This document shows positions 21,753-36,133 of a DNA stretch of 64,000 nt, piece by piece. The DNA lies in assembly GCA_018894105.1 (NCBI GenBank), contig CM032127.1, positions 31,302,369-31,366,368 on the forward strand, in the 5' to 3' direction. The translations under genes and the position numbers were made by a program. Position 1 is the first letter of the stretch; every line of letters begins with the position of its first letter. Below the pieces are notes generated by a model that had not been told where the DNA came from, did no database searches, and saw only the letters and a list, made by a program, of their open reading frames with translations. Source of the stretch: Jacaranda mimosifolia (taxonomy: Eukaryota; Streptophyta; Magnoliopsida; Lamiales; Bignoniaceae).

Positions 21753-24129
21753 TTATCCCATCCCATCTTTTCTCATAAGTAATTTTCCCTAAAAAAAATT
21801 GAATTATTAAATCCTTTTTGATAACTATAGAAAATCAAGATTATAAAGAATTGTTAAATTATGTGTGGTAAATAAACTATGTTATAAAGGCTGTCATTTG
21901 GATAAAACTAACGCGATTTCAAATTTTATGGGTTAATCAAAATTCGACCTTAATAAATCACTAAATACATGTATCCATATATGATGTATATACTTAGATG
22001 ATAAAACACAAAAAACACACCTCCTAAATCATGGATATAAAATTAAATATGATAAATATATAATAATACCTTTAGTAAAGAATTTCTCTTACACATTTAA
22101 TATCTTTGGGCCAAATCAAAATAAAGTAAAAATTTCAAGGACCTCCCCTGGCAAATAACAAAACTTGTACTTCTATAAATGGGAGCCAAGCCCCATTGCC
22201 TTTTCCACACAAAACTTATCTTCTCTCTGCAGGATGCTAAAAACCCAGCTTCTAACACTCCGGCCCCTCATCCATTGGACGTCAAAATTATACCCAAATC
22301 CTCTTTAGCCCATAAAAAATAAAAATCCTCAGAAAATTTCCTCAAAATTCCAGTCCCAAACTCTAGAGTTTCTGTCATAATCTAGAAGAGACCTGCTAGT
22401 TTGTAGAATGGCTGCCCAAACTTAAATTTTCAAAAAATCAAAACCCATCCCTCCAGCCACCTGATCACCAACGCAGATATACCATTAGAAATCTCTATCT
22501 GTGTAAATTATCGAGGTGGACTAGGATTTCAAAAATTACGACGAAATCACACCTGAATTGTTGTCGAAATTGACATTGCCACACGCTGGCAGAACAGGAG
22601 GTGATATTATTTTGCTTATAACTGGAGAAACCACCATCCAATTAGAAAAGGGAACTATGGATAGAAAACGCCCTGCATGTGTAGATAAGGTTTTAATGTA
22701 GGATTCACTGAAATTGAGTCTGTATTATGGCCTAAAAAGTGTACAATACCGCAACCCACCACCAGGACGCAACCGTGGTCAGAACTCAACTTTGAATGGG
22801 AATTAGTGAAGATCAACCCGTTTGATCATCAAATTGATGCTACAACTAGAAAATTCATTGAGTCGCAAGACCTTTTGTGGTAGATATCACCATTAAACTT
22901 CCTTAGATTTGGCTAAAATATACTTTCGATGAAATTTATGAAAGCTGCCTATGTAGGAGACGGGTCTTGGATATGGGTAGATTGTGTTAAATGATTGTGG
23001 GTGTTTGTGATGGTGATAACTTGACATTTTCCTTTTGATAAATGTGGTTGTGAATGAATCCTCAGATTGTGGAATTACATTGGATAATTCGAATTTGAAG
23101 TTAATTGAATTTGGTGGAAAAAAATAAAACCTGATTTAGATAATAATGCTGTTATTAAATGTGATTTTGGAACTATGTGACAGGCAAAGTATTAGGACAT
23201 ATTTGATTCATTTAGGAATTTATAGGTAGGAAAGGTCACTCTTATACTTAAGCTATTGATGAAATTAATCACTTAGATTATCATATAATAATTTCTCTGT
23301 CTTAACAATGCCAATTAGATCCAAAATTAAAATGACACATAGTAGTACTCCAAATTAAATTAGTTTTTCGTACTACACTTATTACCAAGAGAACAATAAA
23401 AAACGATTGAATCTTGAATCCAGGCAATTGAGCTTACAAGTTTGTTGGAGAATTCAATTACAAGATTAGGTTGGGTTTTTGATTCCTTCTAAATTTTTAT
23501 TCTCTTACCTTAATTCTTTTTCCTGAAACACCTTCAGTATTGATACGTGAGGTCTTCTGTTCCTTTGCAATTTCATTCTGTTAACTCTTAAAATCTTTTC
23601 TGAAATCATATACCTATCTTGTATTTTTTGGAACACCTCGATTATTGGCTTGTGGGGTCTCCTGTGCCCTCTTTATTTCATCCTATTACTTGTTAATATT
23701 TTCCAAAAATCACATACCTGTCTTATTAGTAACAGGTAAGGTCTTCTACTCCTTTCTAATTTCTATTTGTTAATTGTTAATAGCTATTTCTTGAAATCAT
23801 ATATCCTTTACGCACTTCCTAAAAATGCCTCGGTTATTATGATGATAATTGTTTGACCTCCTTGGTGAGGTTAAGCCGGTTGAAATCCTGAATTATTCCT
23901 CGTTTCTTTTAATCAAAAGATCATGTCGTTATCAATAATTGTTTCGTTTGCTTCTTCAAAATCAAAACTATGTTACCCAAATGATCAATGTGAGAACCCC
24001 CCCTATGCCAAATACTTTCAGAACATCTCAAAAAGGAGTGTTTAAATGAAAAGAAGAATATTTTTATGAAAAAGTTTTCTTACTCCAAATAAATTATTTC
24101 GTGATTTCTAATTATTATAAATGTTCTCA

Positions 24130-24620
24130 TCCTACTTGTCGAATCGGGAACTAAGTGCCACACTTGTTGACAGGGGTGTATGGTGGGGGCCACCTCTCGT
24201 GACCAGTACCTTGGATCTCAATCTAAGATAATATTGATGGGTACCGCATGCAGTCGAATAACCGATCGATAATGACCCAAACGAAATCATGCCCATTTCG
24301 GTTCATGGTAGCCCAGCAACAAAGTACACGGCTGTTGCTTCCCATTTCCATTGCGGTATTGGCAATGATTGGAGAAGCTTCGACGGTCTTTGATGTTCAG
24401 CTGTCGCTCATTTACATGCTAGGTATTTTTGCCACAAATTTTGAAATCTTCCTTTTCATATATATTGTTCGACTAGTGGTGCAGCTTCAAGTCTTGGTAC
24501 ATTTTATTACTGCTGGGATAGATACTACAGTAGGATCGATGGGCTTCATTTAAAATTTCCTTTTCCAAATCATCATTTTGCGCAAATTCTACCTCAAAAT
24601 TTTAGAATTCCTTTTGGGTT
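24130..24620 (-). pseudogene. Antisense integrase fragment in monomer 4/5
   Basis: This is the third copy of the shortened fragment, differing by single bases (for example GCCCATTTCGG for GCCCATTTTCGG near 24290). The one-base change alters the length of the antisense frame, showing that those frames are not under selection. Confidence 0.75.
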
Positions 24621-27600
24621 TATCCCATCCCATCTTTTCTCATAAGTAATTTTCCCTAAAAAAAATTGAATTATTAAATCCTTTTTGATAACTATAGAAA
24701 ATCAAGATTATAAAGAATTGTTAAATTATGTGTGGTAAATAAACTATGTTATAAAGGCTGTCATTTGGATAAAATTAACGCGATTTCAAATTTTATGGGT
24801 TAATCAAAATTCGACCTTAATAAATCACTAAATACATGTATCCATATATGATGTATATACTTAGATGATAAAACACAAAAAACACACCTCCTAAATCATG
24901 GATATATAATTAAATATGATAAATATATAATAATACCTTTAGTAAAGAATTTCTCTTACACATTTAATATCTTTGGGCCAAATCAAAATAAAGTAAAAAT
25001 TTCAAGGACCTCCCCGGGCAAATAACAAAACTTGTACTTCTATAAATGGGAGCCTTTTCCACACAGAACTTCTCTTCTCTCTGTAGGCTGCCAAAAACCC
25101 AGCATCTAACACTCCGGCCCCTCATCCATTGGCCGTCAAAATTATAGCCAAATCCTCTTTAGCCCATAAAAAATAAAAATCCTCAAAAAATTTCCCCAAA
25201 ATTCCAGTCCCAAACTCTAGAATTTCTATCATAATCTAGAAGGAACCTGCTAGTTTGTAGAATGGCTGCCCAAACTTAAATTTTCAAAAAATCAAAACCC
25301 ATCCCTCCAACCACCTGATCACCCACGCAGATATACCATTAGAAATCTCTATCTGTGTAAATTATCGAGGTGGACTAGGATTTCAAAAATTATGACGAAA
25401 TCACACCTGAATTGTTGTCGAAATTGACATTGCCACACGCTGGCAGAACAGGAGGTGATATTATTTTGCTTATAACTGGAGAAACCACCATCCAATTAGA
25501 AAAGGGAACCACGGATAGAAAAAGCCCTAGCCCTCCAAGTGTAGATAGGAATGAAAGTAGGATTCACTTAAATTGATTCTGTGTACGCCTAACAAGTGTA
25601 AAAACCGCAGCCTGCCACCAGGACACGACCAGGGTTAGAACTCAACTTTGAATGGGAATTAGTGAAGATCAACCTGTTCGATCATCAAATTGATGCTACA
25701 ACTAAAAAATTCATTGAGTCGCAAGACCTTTTCAGGGAGATATCACCATAGAAAATCAAGATTATAAATAATTATTAAATTATGTGTGGTAAATAAACTA
25801 TGTTATAAAGGCTGTCGTTTGGATAAAGTTAACACTATTTCAAATTTTATGGGTTAATCAAAATTCGACCTTAATAAATCACTAAATACATGTATCCATA
25901 TATAATATATATATATATATACTTAGATGATAAAACACAAAAAACATACCTCCTAAATCATGGATATATAATTAAATGTGATAAATATATAATAATATCT
26001 TCTATAAAGAATTTGTCTGACTTATTTAATATCTTTGGGCCAATTCAAAATAAAGTAAAAATTTCAAGGACCTCCCTTGGTAAATAACAAAACTTGTACT
26101 TCTATAAATCGGAGCCTTTTCCACACAGAACTTCTCTTCTCTCTGCAGGCTTTCAAAAACCCAGCTTCTAACACTCCGGCCCCTCATCCTCTTTAGCCCA
26201 AAAAGAATCAAAATCCTCAGAAAAATTCCACAAAATTCTACTCCCAAACTCTATGGTACATTTTATTACTGTTGGGATAGATACTGCAGTAGGATCGATG
26301 GGCTTCATTTAAAATTTCCTTTTTCAAATCATCGTTTTGCGCAAATTCTACCTCAAAATTTTAGAATTCCTTTTGGGTTTATCACATCCCATCTTTTCTC
26401 ATAAGTAATTTTCGATGTGGAGTAGGATTTCAAGAATTATGCATAAATCACACCTGGATTGCTGTCAAAATTGACATTGCCACACGCTGGCAGAACATGA
26501 GGTGATATTATTTTGCTTAAAACTGGAGAAACCACCATCTAATTAGAAAAGGGAACCACGGATAGGAAAAGCCCTAGCCCTCCAAGTGTAGATTAGAATG
26601 AAGCCCTAGCCCTCCAAGTGTAGATAGGAATGAAAGTAGGATTCACTGAAATTGAGTCTGTATTCTGGCCTAAAAAGTGTAAAATACCGCAACCCACCAC
26701 CTGGACGCAACCATGGTCAGAACTCAACTTTGAATGGGAATTAGTGAAGATCAACCCGTTTGATCATCAAATTGATGCTACAACTAGAAAATTCATTGAG
26801 TCGCAAGACCTTTTCAGGTAGATATCACCATTAAACTTCCTTAGATTTGGCTAAATATAGTCTTGACGAAATTTATCACAGCTGCCAATGTAGGAGATGG
26901 GTCTTGGATATGGGTAGATTGTGTTAAATGATTGTGGGTGTTTGTGATGGTGATAACTTGACATTTTCCTGTTGATAAATGTGGTTGAGAATGAATCCTC
27001 AGATTATGGAGTTATATTGGATAATTGGAATTTGAAGTTAATTGAATTTGGTGGAAAAAAATGAAACATGATTAGAATAATAATGCTGTTATTAAATGTG
27101 ATTTTGGAACTATGTGACAAGTAAAGTATTCGGACATATTTGATTCATTTAGGAATTTATAGGTAGCAAAGGTCACCCTTATACTTAAGCTATTAGTGAA
27201 ATTAATCACTTAGATTATCAGATAATAATTTCTCTGTCTTATGTATTTGAGATAACAGTGCCAATTAGATCCAAAATTAAAATGACACATAGTAGTACTC
27301 CAAATTAAATTAGTTTTTCATAATACACTTATTACCAAAAGAACAATTAATAACGATTGAATCTTGAATCCAGGCAATTGAGCTTACAAGTTTGTTGGAG
27401 AATTAAATTACAAGATTAGGTTAGGTTTTCTATTCCTTCTAAATTTTTATTATCTTACCTTAATTCTTTTTCCTGAAACACCTTGGGTATCGATACGCGA
27501 GGTCTTCTGTTCCTCCGCAATTTCACTCTTTTACCTCTTAATATCTTTTCTGAAATCATATACCTATCTTGTAGTTTTTGGAACACCTCGATTATTGGTA

Positions 27601-28331
27601 TGTGGGGTCTGCTGTGCCCTCTTTATTTCATCCTATTACTTGTTAATATTTTCCAGAAATCACATACCTATCTTATGTTTCCCCGAAGACCTTTATTAGT
27701 GACAGGTAAGGTCTTCCACTCCTTTCTAATTTCTATTTGTTAATTGTTAGTAGCTACTTCTTGAAATCATATATCCTTTACGCACTTCCTAAAAATGCCT
27801 CACTTATTATGGTGATAATTGTTTGACCTTCTTGGTAAGGTTAAGCCGGTTGAAATCCTAAATTATTCCTCTTTTCTTTCAATCAAAAGATCGTGTCGTT
27901 ATCAATAATTGTTTCGTTTGCTTCTTCAAAATCAAAACTATGTTACTCAAACAATCAATGTGAGAACCCCTCTCCCCCCCCCCCCCCCCCCGATGCCAAA
28001 TACTTTCAGAGCATCTCATAAGGAGTGTTTAAATGAAAAGAAGAATATTTTTATAAAAAATTTTCTTACTCCAAATAAATTATTTCGTGTTTTCTAATTA
28101 TTATAAATGTTCTCATCCTACTTGTGGAATCGGGAACTAAGTGCCACACTTGTTGACAAGGGTGTATGGTGGGGGCCACCTCTCGTGACTAGTACCTTGG
28201 ATCTCAATCTGAGATAATATTGATGGGTACCCCATGCAGTCGAATAACCTAATCCTTATACATCTTAGCTAGTCATTCCACTCTCTATATACCCCGTATT
28301 AATTCGACCAGTGGTGAAGCTACAAGTCTTG
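24621..28331 (+). repeat. Transition zone: truncated monomer 5 and first L module
   Basis: Monomer 5 has its TATA at 25041. At about 25748 it jumps from GGGAGATATCACCATA back to GAAAATCAAGATTATAAATA, so a second TATA-bearing piece follows (TATAAATC at 26103). At 26252 the first short-module junction appears (CCAAACTCTATGGTACATTTTA). An L-type module then runs from about 26256 to 28331, with AAGTAATTTTCGATGTGGAG as its internal deletion join. It includes a duplicated phrase, AAGCCCTAGCCCTCCAAGTG, near 26567 and 26601. Confidence 0.8.
27974..27991 (+). repeat. Poly-C run of 18
   Basis: A run of 18 C follows CCCCTCT. The same site in other modules has about 7-8 C (for example near 30785, 35787, 41515, 45785). 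It is a homopolymer length mutation hotspot and also a likely place for sequencing error. Confidence 0.8.
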
Positions 28332-29063
28332 GTACATTTTATTACTGCTGGGATAGATACTACAGTAGGATCGATGGGCTTCATTTAAAATTCCCTTTTC
28401 AAATCATCGTTTTGCGCAAATTCTACCTCAAATTTTTTGAATTCCTTTTGGGTTTATCACATCCCATCTTTTCTCATAAGTAATTTTCTCTTAAAAAAAT
28501 TGAATTATTAAATCCTTTTTGATAACTATAGAAAATCAAGATTATAAAAAATTATTAAATTATGTGTGGTAAATAAACTATGTTATAAAGGCTGTCATTT
28601 GGATAAAATTAACGCGATTTCAAATTTTATGGGTTAATCAAAATTCGACCTTAATAAATCACTAAGTACATGTATCCATATATAATATATATATATATAT
28701 ACTTAGATGATAAAACACAAAAAACATACCTCCTAAATCATGGATATATAATTAAATGTGATAAATATATAATAATATCTTCTATAAAGAATTTGTCTGA
28801 CTTATTTAATATCTTTGGGCCAATTCAAAATAAAGTAAAAATTTCAAGGACCTCCCTTGGGAAATAACAAAACTTGTACTTCTATAAATGGGAGCCTTTT
28901 CCACACAGAACTTCTCTTCTCTCTGCAGGCTGCCAAAAACCCAGCTTCTAACACTCCGGCCCCTCATCCATTGGCCGTCAAAATTATAGCCAAATCCTCT
29001 TTAGCCCAAAAAGAATCAAAATCCTCAGAAAAATTCCCGAAAATTCTACTCCCAAACTCTATG
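28332..29063 (+). repeat. S block 1: one short module (about 731 bp)
   Basis: The module runs from GTACATTTTATTACTGCTGG to the next copy of that phrase at the ACTCTATG|GTACATTTT join. It contains the antisense integrase zinc-domain coding part, the (TA)n run (about 28680-28700), TATAAATG at 28883 and the CACACAGAACTTCTCTTCTC stretch. Confidence 0.9.
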
Positions 29064-31130
29064 GTACATTTTATTACTGTTGGGATAGATACTGCAGTAG
29101 GATCGATGGGCTTCATTTAAAATTTCCTTTTTCAAATCATCGTTTTGCGCAAATTCTACCTCAAAATTTTAGAATTCCTTTTGGGTTTATCACATCCCAT
29201 CTTTTCTCATAAGTAATTTTCTAGGTGGAGTAGGATTTCAAGAATTATGCATAAATCACACCTGGATTGCTGTCCAAATTGACATTGCCACACGCTGGCA
29301 GAACATGAGGTGATATTATTTTGCTTAAAATTGGAGAAACCACCATCTAATTAGAAAAGGGAACCACGGATAGGAAAAGCCCTAGCCCTCCAAGTGTAGA
29401 TTAGAATGAAGCCCTAGCCCTCCAAGTGTAGATAGGAATGAAAGTAGGATTCACTGAAATTGAGTCTGTATTCTGGCCTAAAAAGTGTAAAATACCGCAA
29501 CCCACCACCTGGACGCAACCATGGTCAGAACTCAACTTTGAATGGGAATTAGTGAAGATCAACCCGTTTGATCATCAAATTGATGCTACAACTAGAAAAT
29601 TCATTAAGTCGCAAGACCTTTTCAGGTAGATATCACCACTAAACTTCCTTAGATTTGGCTAAAATATAGTCTTGACGAAATTTATCAAAGCTGCCAATGT
29701 AGGTGATGGGTCTTGGATATGGGTAGATTGTGTTAAATGATTGTGGGTGTTTGTGATGGTGATAACTTGACATTTTCCTGTTGATAAATGTGGTTGAGAA
29801 TGAATCCTCAGATTATGGAGTTATATTGGATAATTGGAATTTGAAGTTAATTGAATTTGGTGGAAAAAAATGAAACATGATTAGAATAATAATGCTGTTA
29901 TTAAATGTGATTTTGGAACTATGTGACAAGCAAAGTATTCGGACATATTTGATTCATTTAGGAATTTATAGGTAGCAAAGGTCACCCTTATACTTAAGCT
30001 ATTAGTGAAATTAATCACTTAGATTATCAGATAATAATTTCTCTGTCTTATGTATTTGAGATAACAGTGCCAATTAGATCCAAAATTAAAATGACACATA
30101 GTAGTAATCCAAATTAAATTAGTTTTTCATAATACACTTATTACCAAAAGAACAATTAATAACGATTGAATCTTGAATCCAGGCAATTGAGCTTACAAGT
30201 TTGTTGGAGAATTAAATTACAAGATTAGGTTAGGTTTTCTATTCCTTCTAAATTTTTATTATCTTACCTTAATTCTTTTTCCTGAAACACCTTGGGTATC
30301 GATACGCGAGGTCTTCTGTTCCTCCGCAATTTCACTCTTTTACCTCTTAATATCTTTTCTGAAATCATATACCTATCTTGTAGTTTTTGGAACACCTCGA
30401 TTATTGGTATGTGGGGTCTCCTGTGCCCTCTTTATTTCATCCTATTACTTGTTAATATTTTCCAGAAATCATATACCTATCTTATGTTTCCCCGAAGACC
30501 TTTATTAGTGACAGGTAAGGTCTTCCACTCCTTTCTAATTTCTATTTGTTAATTGTTAGTAGCTACTTCTAGAAATCATTTATCCTTTACGCACTTCCTA
30601 AAAATGCCTCACTTATTATGGTGATAATTGTTTGACCTTCTTGGTAAGGTTAAGCCGGTTGAAATCCTGAATTATTCCTCTTTCCTTTCAATCAAAAGAT
30701 CGTGTCGTTATCAATAATTGTTTCGTTTGCTTCTTCAAAATCAAAACTATGTTACTCAAACAATCAATGTGAGAACCCCTCTCCCCCCCGATGCCAAATA
30801 CTTTCGGAGCATCTCATAAGGAGTGTTTAAATGAAAAGAAGAATATTTTTATGAAAAAGTTTTCTTACTCCAAATAAAATATTTCGTGTTTTCTAATTAT
30901 TATAAATGTTCTCATCCTACTTGTGGAATCGGGAACTAAGTGCCACACTTGTTGACAAGGGTGTATGGTGGGGGCCACCTCTCGTGACTAGTACATTGGA
31001 TCTCAATCTGAGATAATATTGATGGGTACCCCATGCAGTCGAATAACCTAATCCTTATACATCTTAGCTAGTCATTCCACTCTCTATATACCCCGTATTA
31101 ATTCGACCAGTGGTGTAGCTACAAGTCTTG
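29064..31130 (+). repeat. L module 1 (2067 bp)
   Basis: It starts with the same GTACATTTT phrase. At about 29220 it jumps from AAGTAATTTTC to TAGGTGGAGTAGG, skipping the (TA)n/TATA part. It then carries the long segment (29230-31080). The integrase fragment is reduced: the text goes from CCCCGTATTAATT directly to CGACCAGTGGTG, lacking 229 bp present in the module at 46868-49165. The landmark-to-landmark length equals that of the three later L modules. Confidence 0.9.
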
Positions 31131-34066
31131 GTACATTTTATTACTGCTGGGATAGATACTACAGTAGGATCGATGGGCTTCATTTAAAATTCCCTTTTCA
31201 AATCATCGTTTTGCGCAAATTCTACCTCAAATTTTTTGAATTCCTTTTGGGTTTATCACATCCCATCTTTTCTCATAAGTAATTTTCTCTTAAAAAAATT
31301 GAATTATTAAATCCTTTTTGATAACTATAGAAAATCAAGATTATAAAAAATTATTAAATTATGTGTGGTAAATAAACTATGTTATAAAGGCTGTCATTTG
31401 GATAAAATTAATGCGATTTCAAATTTTATGGGTTAATCAAAATTCGACCTTAATAAATCACTAAGTACATGTATCCATATATAATATATATATATACTTA
31501 GATGATAAAACACAAAAAACATACCTCCTAAATCATGGATATATAATTAAATGTGATAAATATATAATAATATCTTCTATAAAGAATTTGTCTGACTTAT
31601 TTAATATCTTTGGGCCAATTCAAAATAATGTAAAAATTTCAAGGACCTCCCTTGGCAAATAACAAAACTTGTACTTCTACAAATGGGAGCCTTTTCCACA
31701 CAGAACTTCTCTTCTCTCTGCAGGCTGCCAAAAACCCGGCTTCTAACACTCCGGCCCCTCATCCATTGGCCGTCAAAATTATGGCCAAATCCTCTTTAGC
31801 CCAAAAAGAATCAAAATCCTCAGAAAACTTCCCCAAAATTCTACTCCCAAACTCTATGGTACATTTTATTATTGCTGGGATAGATACTACAGTAGGATCG
31901 ATGGGCTTCATTTAAAATTTCCTTTTTCAAATCATCGTTTTGCGCAAATTCTACCTCAAAATTTTAGAATTCCTTTTGGGTTTATCACATCCCACCTTTT
32001 CTCATAAGTAATTTTCTCTTAAAAAAACTGAATTATTAAATCCTTTTTGATAACTATAGAAAATCAAGATTATAAAAAATTATTAAATTATGTGTGGTAA
32101 ATAAACTATGTTATAAAGGCTGTCATTTGGATGAAGTTAACGCGATTTCAAATTTTATGGGTTAATCAAAATTCGACTTTAATAGATCACTAAATACATG
32201 TATCCATATAATATATATATATATATATATACTTAGATGATAAAACACAAAAAACATACTTCCTAAATCATGGATATATAATTAAATGTGATAAATATAT
32301 AATAATATCTTCTATAAAGAATTTGTCTGACTTATTTAATATCTTTGGGCCAATTCAAAATAAAGTAAAAATTTCAAGGACCTCCCTTGGCAAATAACAA
32401 AACTTGTACTTCCATAAATGGGAGCCTTTTCCACACAGAACTTCTCTTCTCTCTGCAGGCTGCCAAAAACCCAGCTTCTAACACTCCGGCCTCTCATCCA
32501 TTGGTCGTCAAAATTATAGCCAAATCCTCTCTAGCCCAAAAAGAATCAAAATCCTCAGAAAAATTCCCCAAAATTCTACTACCAAACTCTATGGTACATT
32601 TTATTACTGCTGGGATAGATATTACAGTAGGATCGATGGGCTTCATTTAAAATTTCCTTTTTCAAATCATCGTTTTGCGCAAATTCTACCTCAAAATTTT
32701 AGAATTCCTTTTGGGTTTATCACATCCCATCTTTTCTCATAAGTAATTTTCTCTTAAAAAAATTGAATTATTAAATCCTTTTTGATAACTATAGAAAATC
32801 AAGATTATAAAAAATTATTAAATTATGTGTGGTAAATAAACTATGTTATAAAGGCTGTCATTTGTATAAAATTAACGCGATTTCAAATTTTATGGGTTAA
32901 TCAAAATTCGACCTTAATAAATCACTAAATACATGTATCCATATAATAATATATATATATATATATACTTAGATGATAAAACACAAAAAACATACCTCCT
33001 AAATCATGGATATATAATTAAATGTGATAAATATATAATAATATCTTCTATAAAGAATTTGTCTGACTTATTTAATATCTTTGGAACAATTCAAAATAAA
33101 GTAAAAATTTCAAGGACCTCCCTTGGCAAATAACAAAACTTGTACTTCCATAAATGGGAGCCTTTTCCACACAGAACTTCTCTTCTCTCTGCAGGCTGCC
33201 AAAAACCCAGCTTCTAACACTCCGGCCTCTCATCCATTGGTCGTCAAAATTATAGCCAAATCCTCTCTAGCCCAAAAAGAATCAAAATCCTCAGAAAAAT
33301 TCCCCAAAATTCTACTCCCAAACTCTATGGTACATTTTATTACTGCTGGGATAGATATTACAGTAGGATCGATGGGCTTCATTTAAAATTTCCTTTTTCA
33401 AATCATCGTTTTGCGCAAATTCTACCTCAAAATTTTAGAATTCCTTTTGGGTTTATCACATCCCATCTTTTCTCATAAGTAATTTTCTCTTAAAAAAATT
33501 GAATTATTAAATCCCTTTTGATAACTATAGAAAATCAAGATTATAAAAAATTATTAAATTATGTGTGGTAAATAAACTATGTTATAAAGGCTGTCATTTG
33601 TATAAAATTAACGCGATTTCAAATTTTATGGGTTAATCAAAATTCGACCTTAATAAATCACTAAATACATGTATCCATATATAATATATATATATATATA
33701 TATACTTAGATGATAAAACACAAAAAACATACCTCCTAAATCATGGATATATAATTAAATGTGATAAATATATAATAATATCTTCTATAAAGAATTTGTC
33801 TGACTTATTTAATATCTTTGGGCCAATTCAAAATAAAGTAAAAATTTCAAGGACCTCCCTTGGCAAATAACAAAACTTGTACTTCTATAAATGGGAGCCT
33901 TTTCCACACAGAACTTCTCTTCTCTCTGTAGGCTGCCAAAAACCCAGCTTCTAACACTCCGGCCCCTCATCCATTGGCCGTCAAAATTATAGCCAAATCC
34001 TCTTTAGCCCAAAAAGAATCAAAATCCTCAGAAAAATTCCCCAAAATTCTACTCCCAAACTCTATG
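31131..34066 (+). repeat. S block 2: four short modules
   Basis: Modules start near 31131, 31861, 32594 and 33330. TATA sites differ by module: TACAAATG (about 31678), CATAAATG (32413), CATAAATG (33149), TATAAATG (33885). (TA)n lengths also differ. The order is therefore X, Y, Y, Z, where Z is the copy that joins the next L module. Confidence 0.9.
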
Positions 34067-36133
34067 GTACATTTTATTGCTCCTGGGATAGATACTGCAG
34101 TAGGATCGATGGGCTTCATTTAAAATTTCCTTTTTCAAATCATCGTTTTGCGCAAATTCTACCTCAAAATTTTAGAATTCCTTTTGGGTTTATCACATCC
34201 CATCTTTTCTCATAAGTAATTTTCGAGGTGGAGTAGGATTTCAAGAATTATGCAGAAATCACACCTGGATTGCTGTCGAAGTTGACATTGCCACACGCTG
34301 GCAGAACATGAGGTGATATTATTTTGCTTAAAACTGGAGAAACCACCATCTAATTAGAAAAGGGAACCACGGATAGAAAAAGCCCTAGCCCTCCAAGTGT
34401 AGATTAGAATGAAGCCCTAGCCCTCGAAGTGTAGATAGGAATGAAAGTAGGATTCACTGAAATTGAGTCTGTATTCTGGCCTAAAAAGTGTAAAATACCG
34501 CAACCCACCACCTGGACGCAACCATGGTCAGAACTCAACTTTGAATAGGAATTAGTGAAGATCAACCCGTTTGATCATCAAATTGGTGCTACGACTAGAA
34601 AATTCATTTAGTCGCAAGACCTTTTCAAGTAGATATCACCATTAAACTTCCTTAGATTTGGCTAAAATATAGTTTTGACGAAATTTATCAAAGCTGCCAA
34701 TGTAGGAGATGGGTCTTGGATATGGGTAGATTGTGTTAAATGATTGTGGGTGTTTGTGATGGTGATAACTTGACATTTTCCTGTTGATAAATGTGGTTGA
34801 GAATGAATCCTCAGATTATGGAGTTATATTGGATAATTGGAATTTGAAGTTAATTGAATTTGGTGGAAAAAAATGAAACATGATTAGGATAATAATGCTG
34901 TTATTAAATGTGATTTTGGAACTATGTGACAAGCAAAGTATTCGGACATATTTGATTCATTTAGGAATTTATAGGTAGCAAAGGTCACCCTTATACTTAA
35001 GCTATTAGTGAAATTAATCACTTAGATTATCAGATAATAATTTCTCTATCTTATGTATTTGAGATAACAGTGCCAATTAGATCCAAAATTAAAATGACAC
35101 ATAGTAGTACTCCAAATTAAATTAGTTTTTCGTAATACACTTATTACCAAAAGGATAATTAATAACGATTGAATCTTGAATCCAGGCAATTGAGCTTACA
35201 AGTTTGTTGGAGAATTAAATTACAAGATTAGGTTAGGTTTTCTATTCCTTCTAAATTTTTATTATCTTACCTTAATTCTTTTTCCTGAAACACCTTGGGT
35301 ATCGATACGCGAGGTCTTCTGTTCCTCCGCAATTTCACTCTTTTACCTCTTAATATCTTTTCTGAAATCATATACCTATCTTGTAGTTTTTGGAACACCT
35401 CGATTATTGGTATGTGGGGTCTCCTGTGCCCTCTTTATTTCATCCTATTACTTGTTAATATTTTCCAGAAATCACATACCTATCTTATGTTTCCCCGAAG
35501 ACCTTTATTAGTGACAGGTAAGGTCTTCCACTCCTTTCTAATTTCTATTTGTTAATTGTTAGTAGCTACTTCTTGAAATCATATATCCTTTACGCACTTC
35601 CTAAAAATGCCTCACTTATTATGGTGATAATTGTTTGACCTTCTTGGTAAGGTTAAGCCGGTTGAAATCCTGAATTATTCCTCTTTCCTTTCAATCAAAA
35701 GATCGTGTCGTTATCAATAATTGTTTCGTTTGCTTCTTCAAAATCAAAACTATGTTACTCAAACAATCAATGTGAGAACCCCTCTCCCCCCCGATGCCAA
35801 ATACTTTCGGAGCATCTCATAAGGAGTGTTTAAATGAAAAGAAGAATATTTTTATGAAAAAGTTTTCTTACTCCAAATAAAATATTTCGTGTTTTCTAAT
35901 TATTATAAATGTTCTCATCCTACTTGTGGAATCGGGAACTAAGTGCCACACTTGTTGACAAGGGTGTATGGTGGGGGCCACCTCTCGTGACTAGTACATT
36001 GGATCTCAATCTGAGATAATATTGATGGGTACCCCATGCAGTCGAATAACCTAATCCTTATGCATCTTAGCTAGTCATTCCACACTCTATATAACCCGTA
36101 TTAATTCGACCAGTGGTGTAGCTACAAGTCTTG
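34067..36133 (+). repeat. L module 2 (2067 bp)
   Basis: It has the same structure as L module 1, with the join AAGTAATTTTCGAGGTGGAGTAGG at about 34222. Private variants AATTGGTGCTACGAC, CATTTAGTCGC and TTTTCAAGTAG are shared with the module at 46868-49165 and not with L modules 1, 3 or 4. It has the short C run and lacks the 229-bp integrase piece. Confidence 0.9.

Larger units (their letters stand above)
18886..24620 (+). repeat. Array monomers 3 and 4: near-identical full-length 2.87-kb units
   Basis: Landmarks at about 18799, 21668 and 24534 give spacings of about 2869 and 2866 bp. The two units differ at only scattered bases, for example ATATGATATATA versus ATATGATGTATA near 19120/21983. 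Both contain every part: integrase fragment, TATAACATCCC-like start (here TTATCCCATCCC), (TA)n region, TATA box at about 19316 and 22184, CTCTAGAGTTTCTGTCATAATC without any short-module junction, and the long segment. They are the best model of the ancestral monomer. Their high identity means recent duplication or conversion. Confidence 0.9.

Noticed and set aside
18570..24553. Repeated 82-101-codon plus-strand frame with hydrophobic segments ([15 protein letters not shown]…)
   Set aside because: It is the antisense shadow of integrase sequence on the minus strand. Single-base changes between near-identical monomers alter its start.
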